26,267 bases of DNA from DATHWB01 sp041744795 (GTDB lineage Bacteria > Actinomycetota > Acidimicrobiia > Spongiisociales > ZC4RG35): positions 1 through 26,267 of the forward strand of contig JBGTKD010000162.1 of assembly GCA_041744795.1 (NCBI GenBank), read 5' to 3'. The notes under the pieces are model-generated. The model was given only the letters and a program-made list of their open reading frames with translations, had not been told where the DNA came from and searched no databases. Made by a program: the position numbers and the translations under genes. Position 1 is the first letter of the stretch. Every line of letters starts with the position of its first letter. Of this stretch, positions 22,658-26,267 are shown one piece after another.

Positions 22658-23434
22658 TCAGTCTCGCTGATCCTTGGGACGCATCATGTCGAGCACCCGC
22701 AGCAGTTCCATCGGAAGCGGGAAGATGATCGTCGAACTCTGTTCGGCCGAAATTTCGGTCATCGTCTGTAGCAACCTGAGCTGCATGGCGGCGGGACGGT
22801 CGTCCATGAGCCGAGCGGCTTCGGCCAGCGTGGCGGCCGCTTCCTGCTCACCGAGGGCGTGAATGACCTTGGCCCGGCGATCGCGTTCGGATTCGGCCTG
22901 ACGGGCCATTGCCCGCCGCATCGTGTCGGGGAGTTCCACGTCCTTGATCTCGACCAGTGACACCTTCACGCCCCACGGATCGGTCAGGCTGTCGATGATC
23001 TGCTGGAGCTGGCGGTTTATCTCGTCGCGATTGACAAGTAACTCATCGAGTTCGACCTGGCCGACGATGCTGCGCAGCGTCGTCTGGGCGACCTGGCCTG
23101 TGGCGAATCCGAAGTCCTCGATCTCGAGGATCGCTTTGTTCGAGTCAACCACCCGGAAGTAGGCGACCGCGTTGACCCGCACCGTGACGTTGTCCTTGGT
23201 GATGATGTCTTGGGGCGGGATGTCCATCGTCACCGTCCGCAAGCTCACCCTGAGCAACTTGTCGACGATCGGGATGATGAAAATCAGGCCCGGTCCGCGG
23301 GGCTCACCCGTCACTCGTCCAAGTCGGAACAGAACGCCCCTTTCGTATTCGGGGAGAATGTGAATGGCAGCCTTCAGGATCACCAGGCCAAGGGCGGCAG
23401 CGAGTGCTACCCCTGTCAGGAAGTCAAAGTTCAT
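22658..23434 (-). CDS. Slipin (stomatin/SPFH family membrane protein)
   Basis: Slipins are SPFH/band-7 proteins that form large membrane-bound oligomers and work with NfeD proteins. The start is the ATG at 23434 (258 residues, MNFDFLTGVALAAALGLVILKAAIHILPEYERGVLF), supported by an AAAGGAG sequence 7 nt upstream. An N-terminal membrane helix covers about 4-24. The SPFH domain follows, with ILPEYERGVLFRLGR, GPGLIFIIPIVDKLLRVSLRT and IITKDNVTVRVNAVAYFRV (about 80-98), then a coiled-coil rich in Ala, Glu and Arg (about 175-215). It overlaps nfeD by 11 nt (23424-23434), giving coupled translation. Confidence 0.93.
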   Translation of the reverse strand: MNFDFLTGVALAAALGLVILKAAIHILPEYERGVLFRLGRVTGEPRGPGLIFIIPIVDKLLRVSLRTVTMDIPPQDIITKDNVTVRVNAVAYFRVVDSNKAILEIEDFGFATGQVAQTTLRSIVGQVELDELLVNRDEINRQLQQIIDSLTDPWGVKVSLVEIKDVELPDTMRRAMARQAESERDRRAKVIHALGEQEAAATLAEAARLMDDRPAAMQLRLLQTMTEISAEQSSTIIFPLPMELLRVLDMMRPKDQRD

Positions 23435-24713
23435 GTGATTGCTCCTTTGGATTGACCACCAGGCGGATCCCATCGACCGCAGTCACCTGCGCTTCGTCTC
23501 CGTCTGCCAAATTCCCTTCGGCGGGGCGGACCGTCCACCAGGTCCCGTCCAGGAAGGCTGACCATCCCGCCTTTGCATCGCCCACCACCGTAACTTCCCG
23601 GCCTACCAGCGTGCCGGCACCCGTCGTAGAGGGCGCGGTGCGGGCCTTGAACGCCTCCCGGCCGGCGTAGGCGCTCGCCAACCCGAGCACGATGGCACTG
23701 GGCCAGAGCAGCGGCATGCTCACTCCGACCGGGCCGTCAAACAAGAAGATGCCAGCGAGGATCAGCGAAATCGTTCCACCAGCCGCGAACACACCTATCC
23801 CTGGAACGAAAATCTCACCGATGAAGAGCGCCACCGCCAGGATGAGTAAAGCGATTCCGGCGGTCGCTACCGGCAGAACGCTAAGGGCAAAGAAGCCGAG
23901 GAGGATCATGATGACTCCTGCGATTCCGGCGAAGCCCATACCGGGGTTGGCTGCCTCGTAGACCACGGCGAGCGTGCCGATCGACAGGAATAGCAGCGCC
24001 AGGTTCGGGTCGGCTATCTGAGCGAGGATCCGTTGGAGGGCCGACATCTCGATCGGTTCGACGAAGGCCCCCGCGGTGCGAAGCGTCACGTCTGATCCGG
24101 CGACGTTGACGACCATGCCGTCGATCTCGGCGAGCAAGGCGTCGAGGTCTTCTGCCACAAGGTCGACGATGCCTTGCTCCACGGCAACGCTGGCGGTGAC
24201 CGAGGCGCCGTCCCTGACTGAGTCTTCGGCGAACTGGACATCGCGTCCTCGCCGTTCGGCCACCGATATTGCAAAGGCCACCGCGTCGTTGATGATCTTG
24301 TCGCTGGCCGTCTCGCCTGCCTCCAGATCCACCGGGGTGGCCGCGCCGATAGATGTGGCAGGGGCCATGGCAGCAACATGGGCGGCCATCGTGATGAAAG
24401 TTCCGGCTGAAGCAGCCCGGGCTCCCGCCGGCTGGACGTAGACGATGACCGGGATCGGCGCACCGAGGAAGGTCTGGACGATGTCTCGCATCGAGGTGTC
24501 AAGGCCGCCTAGCGTGTCGATGGTCACAACCAGTGGGACACCGGCATCGCTTGCTTCTTCGACCGCCTCGGCAAGATAGCCAGCCGTGACAGGTGTAATT
24601 GGCCCGTCGACGTCGGCGAGCATCACCGTAGGTACCTGTGCAACAGCCTGAACTGCGAACGCGCCCGAGAGGATCATCCCCAAGATCAGACCGCGCACTG
24701 TCGGTCGTCTCAT
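23424..24713 (-). CDS. NfeD-family membrane serine protease with ClpP-like domain
   Basis: The 429-residue protein is the full-length, protease-bearing type of NfeD. Residues 1-26 form a signal peptide ending AVAQ. A ClpP-like domain (about 30-220) has the nucleophile region AGARAASAGTFITMAAH and the SIGAATPVDLEAGETASDK stretch that should carry the catalytic lysine. Four or five membrane helices occupy about 235-350. The last 65 residues (GAGTLVGREVTVVG... to VVNPKEQSHEL) are the NfeD OB-fold domain. Members of this family cleave slipin C-termini. I start at ATG 24713, 6 nt after a CATAAT box; nine more upstream codons in frame would precede the signal peptide without purpose. Confidence 0.93.
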   Translation of the reverse strand: MRRPTVRGLILGMILSGAFAVQAVAQVPTVMLADVDGPITPVTAGYLAEAVEEASDAGVPLVVTIDTLGGLDTSMRDIVQTFLGAPIPVIVYVQPAGARAASAGTFITMAAHVAAMAPATSIGAATPVDLEAGETASDKIINDAVAFAISVAERRGRDVQFAEDSVRDGASVTASVAVEQGIVDLVAEDLDALLAEIDGMVVNVAGSDVTLRTAGAFVEPIEMSALQRILAQIADPNLALLFLSIGTLAVVYEAANPGMGFAGIAGVIMILLGFFALSVLPVATAGIALLILAVALFIGEIFVPGIGVFAAGGTISLILAGIFLFDGPVGVSMPLLWPSAIVLGLASAYAGREAFKARTAPSTTGAGTLVGREVTVVGDAKAGWSAFLDGTWWTVRPAEGNLADGDEAQVTAVDGIRLVVNPKEQSHEL

Positions 24714-24719
24714 GAACCG

Positions 24720-24725
24720 ATTATG
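24720..24725 (-). promoter_or_regulatory. Leaderless promoter -10 box for the NfeD-slipin-thioesterase operon
   Basis: CATAAT on the minus strand, one base from the TATAAT consensus, is followed by CGGTTC and the NfeD ATG at 24713. The spacing equals that of the other leaderless starts. No ribosome binding site is present. Confidence 0.5.
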
Positions 24726-24770
24726 CCCGCTCCGCACCAAATTCGGTCCGGGCTCGGTCGGGCCAGGTCG

Positions 24771-25541
24771 TCACAGGTCTTCGAATACCCCTCCGAGGAC
24801 CCTTTGGCTGTCCCGTGACGGCCAGGCGATCACAAAGTGCGTTCGCTGGAACCCATCAGCCAACGCCCGGTCGTCATTCATCGTCTGATAGGACCACTGG
24901 GTGCGGTGTCGCCGCAATGCCGCGATAGCCCTGGCCGCAACCTGGGAGGTATCGACGGTGACACCGATCGTCTCGTCTGGCACCCCGCGCATATGAAACG
25001 CCACGTTCGCATCCCACTCCCACTCGCCTTTCCGCCGGCGCGCCTCGTTCCAGCGTTCGATCGACGATTGCGGGATCGCGCCGTACAGCAACCGTCGAAG
25101 ACCTGGCCCACCGTCGACTCGAACTTGGTGGAAAGCCGCAGTCGTGGCTGCGCTCACGGCTACATGGTCGGAATGTCCGCTGATTCCGTCCGGCCCGAAA
25201 GTGACGACAACATCTGGCCGCTCTTCTCCCAAGAAAGCCGCGATCCGGTCGACGAGTTCCTCGGGATAGCGATCCAGGCCGCCGTCCGGCAGGCCGAACC
25301 AGTCATGACGATCGGGAAGCCTCCCAAGCTCGGTCCAACTGTCGACCGCCTCCTGACGGCGCGCAGCGGCGAGGTCTTCTTTCCTCACACCGCTGTCCGG
25401 TGCGATCTCACCCGCTTCCCCGTCCGTGGCGTGAATCAGAAGAAAACGTAAGTCTGATTCGTGTGTGTGGATAGCGATGATGGGCGCAGCACCAAAGTTT
25501 TCATCATCCGGATGAGCCGCCACAAAGAGCAGAGAGGGCAC
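24771..25541 (-). CDS. PIG-L/LmbE family zinc deacetylase
   Basis: The 256-residue protein has the zinc motif AHPDDE (H10, D12, D13, E14 region) and the second-ligand motif GHSDH (H123, D125, H126), typical of N-acetylglucosamine-type deacetylases and mycothiol-conjugate amidases such as MshB and Mca. GVRKEDLAAARRQEAVDSWTELG and FGPDGISGHSDH also fit. The exact substrate is not determined; in actinobacteria the family also includes PIG-L enzymes of lipid and sugar metabolism. No signal peptide. The GTG start at 25541 is exactly 6 nt after a TAAGAT box, so the transcript is probably leaderless. Confidence 0.9.
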   Translation of the reverse strand: MPSLLFVAAHPDDENFGAAPIIAIHTHESDLRFLLIHATDGEAGEIAPDSGVRKEDLAAARRQEAVDSWTELGRLPDRHDWFGLPDGGLDRYPEELVDRIAAFLGEERPDVVVTFGPDGISGHSDHVAVSAATTAAFHQVRVDGGPGLRRLLYGAIPQSSIERWNEARRRKGEWEWDANVAFHMRGVPDETIGVTVDTSQVAARAIAALRRHRTQWSYQTMNDDRALADGFQRTHFVIAWPSRDSQRVLGGVFEDL

Positions 25542-25547
25542 GACGGG

Positions 25548-25553
25548 ATCTTA
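25548..25553 (-). promoter_or_regulatory. Leaderless promoter -10 box for the PIG-L deacetylase gene
   Basis: TAAGAT on the minus strand is followed by CCCGTC and the GTG at 25541. It is one of seven starts with this spacing. The box lies in a 50 bp gap behind the upstream membrane protein gene, so this gene has its own start signal. Confidence 0.55.
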
Positions 25554-25591
25554 CGCGGTCATATCGTGCAGCACCGACTGTTGCAGGCGCT

Positions 25592-26267
25592 TCACTCGTC
25601 GACTTCGACCCAGACCGACACCGTCGTCGGCTCCATGGTCTTGACCACAACTCTGACCCACGCTTGCACTATCACGTCCAGATCGATCCGATCTTTGAGG
25701 GTGGTGGCGAAATCGTCCAAGACTGTTTTCGCGTCGTAGTGCGCGCGATTGAAACGACGGTCAATCGTCGCTTGGACCTTTCTCCGTAGAGAGTTGAACA
25801 ATGCAGCTACTGCCAAAGTCGACCCGGCGACGACAAGGGAGGACCCTCGACCGACCAGTTGACTCATCCCAAGGACCATCCCCGCGTACACCGCAGCTAG
25901 GAGGCCTACCACCACTGCATAGGACACGGTCCGGGTGACGATCCGGTCGATGTCGTATAGCCGATAGCGGAGAACCGAAACGACCATTGCCACCGGGACA
26001 CCAATCACACCCGCGAAAACCGGCAACCAAATTGCCGCTTGAGTAGGCGTTGCCTCCCACCCAGCGAACAGTGCCAATGCCTGCACGGTGATCAGGCCGA
26101 CAACGCCGACAACGACCACCCAGGCGAGCCATTTCAGTTGAGCCCTCGTCGCTGCCGCGGCGCTGCGAAAACGCCACATGGGCGCGGTGGCCATCAGCAG
26201 GGCGATCACGAGAGCTGGGAGAAGCAGCCTCTCATCAAATGCAGACATGATCCAGGCGGCAGCCGCC
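25592..26267 (-). CDS. Membrane protein resembling the sensor part of a histidine kinase, 5' end outside window
   Basis: The frame is open to the window edge; upstream of an internal ATG at 26248 the codons read AAAAWI, so the true start lies outside. At least four hydrophobic segments are seen (for example about LPALVIALLMATA, WLAWVVVVGVVGLITVQALA, AAIWLPVFAGVIGVPVAMVVSV and VSYAVVVGLLAAVYAGMVLG). VLRYRLYDIDRIVTRTVSYA, then NSLRRKVQATIDRRFNRAHYDAK and KDRIDLDVIV, are familiar from the N-terminal half of actinobacterial sensor histidine kinases and GAF-kinases, where a catalytic part follows. Here the protein ends soon after, with SVWVEVDE, and no kinase domain follows on this strand. It may be a kinase-less sensor or an anchoring membrane protein. 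Confidence 0.8.
   Translation of the reverse strand, partial: AAAAWIMSAFDERLLLPALVIALLMATAPMWRFRSAAAATRAQLKWLAWVVVVGVVGLITVQALALFAGWEATPTQAAIWLPVFAGVIGVPVAMVVSVLRYRLYDIDRIVTRTVSYAVVVGLLAAVYAGMVLGMSQLVGRGSSLVVAGSTLAVAALFNSLRRKVQATIDRRFNRAHYDAKTVLDDFATTLKDRIDLDVIVQAWVRVVVKTMEPTTVSVWVEVDE

Overview
This is a chromosomal window of roughly 60% G+C from a high-GC Gram-positive bacterium, most likely an actinobacterium. The left third keeps an actinobacterial backbone in the order known from mycobacteria: (thrS) - pgsA - patA - pimA - pdxS - pdxT - yebC - ruvC - ruvA - ruvB - queA, all on the minus strand. I lean towards a deep, non-mycolate class such as Acidimicrobiia, because fusA2-gltA sits between thrS and pgsA and the HIT-domain gene that mycobacteria carry there is absent. 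The class is an inference; no rRNA gene is present to settle it. There is no phage, IS element, CRISPR array or tRNA, and no stretch over 300 bp without a gene; the longest is the 246 bp leader between the RRM gene and the NAD(P)-binding gene.

Layout. 1-7674 (minus): a tightly packed chain with several 4-nt stop/start overlaps. It makes a phosphatidylinositol-type lipid (pgsA), mannosylates and acylates it (pimA, patA), makes pyridoxal phosphate (pdxST), carries yebC and the ruvCAB Holliday-junction genes, and ends in a partial queA. Two tandem perfect hairpins lie behind yebC. 7797-11143 (plus): an EF-G2-type translational GTPase and citrate synthase. 11151-13573 (minus): thrS and a small membrane protein. 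13692-15781 (plus): an aminoglycoside-phosphotransferase-fold protein that has lost its catalytic residues, a 54-residue zinc-ribbon protein, and a patatin-like lipase. 15785-17949: divergent pncB and pncA of NAD salvage. 18005-20524: an RRM RNA-binding protein with long structured untranslated regions and a strong terminator, an NAD(P)-binding DUF2867 protein, and a stand-alone cyclic-nucleotide-binding domain. 20627-24713 (minus): a PlsY-like/flippase-like fusion with an 11-codon leader ORF, then a PaaI thioesterase, a slipin and an NfeD serine protease as one operon. 24771-26267 (minus): a PIG-L deacetylase and the 3' part of a membrane protein that runs off the window.

The most striking signals are these. 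(1) Seven gene starts have a TANNNT-like -10 box ending exactly 6 nt before the start codon, pointing to widespread leaderless transcription. (2) A 510-residue fusion joins a PlsY-like half, with several expected active-site residues replaced, to an LPG-synthase/UPF0104-type membrane half. (3) The APH-fold protein looks like a pseudokinase. (4) The pncA and pncB promoters are interlocked. Membrane lipid chemistry is a recurring theme (pgsA, patA, pimA, patatin, PlsY-flippase fusion, thioesterase, slipin/NfeD). I see no complete novel defence or mobile system.
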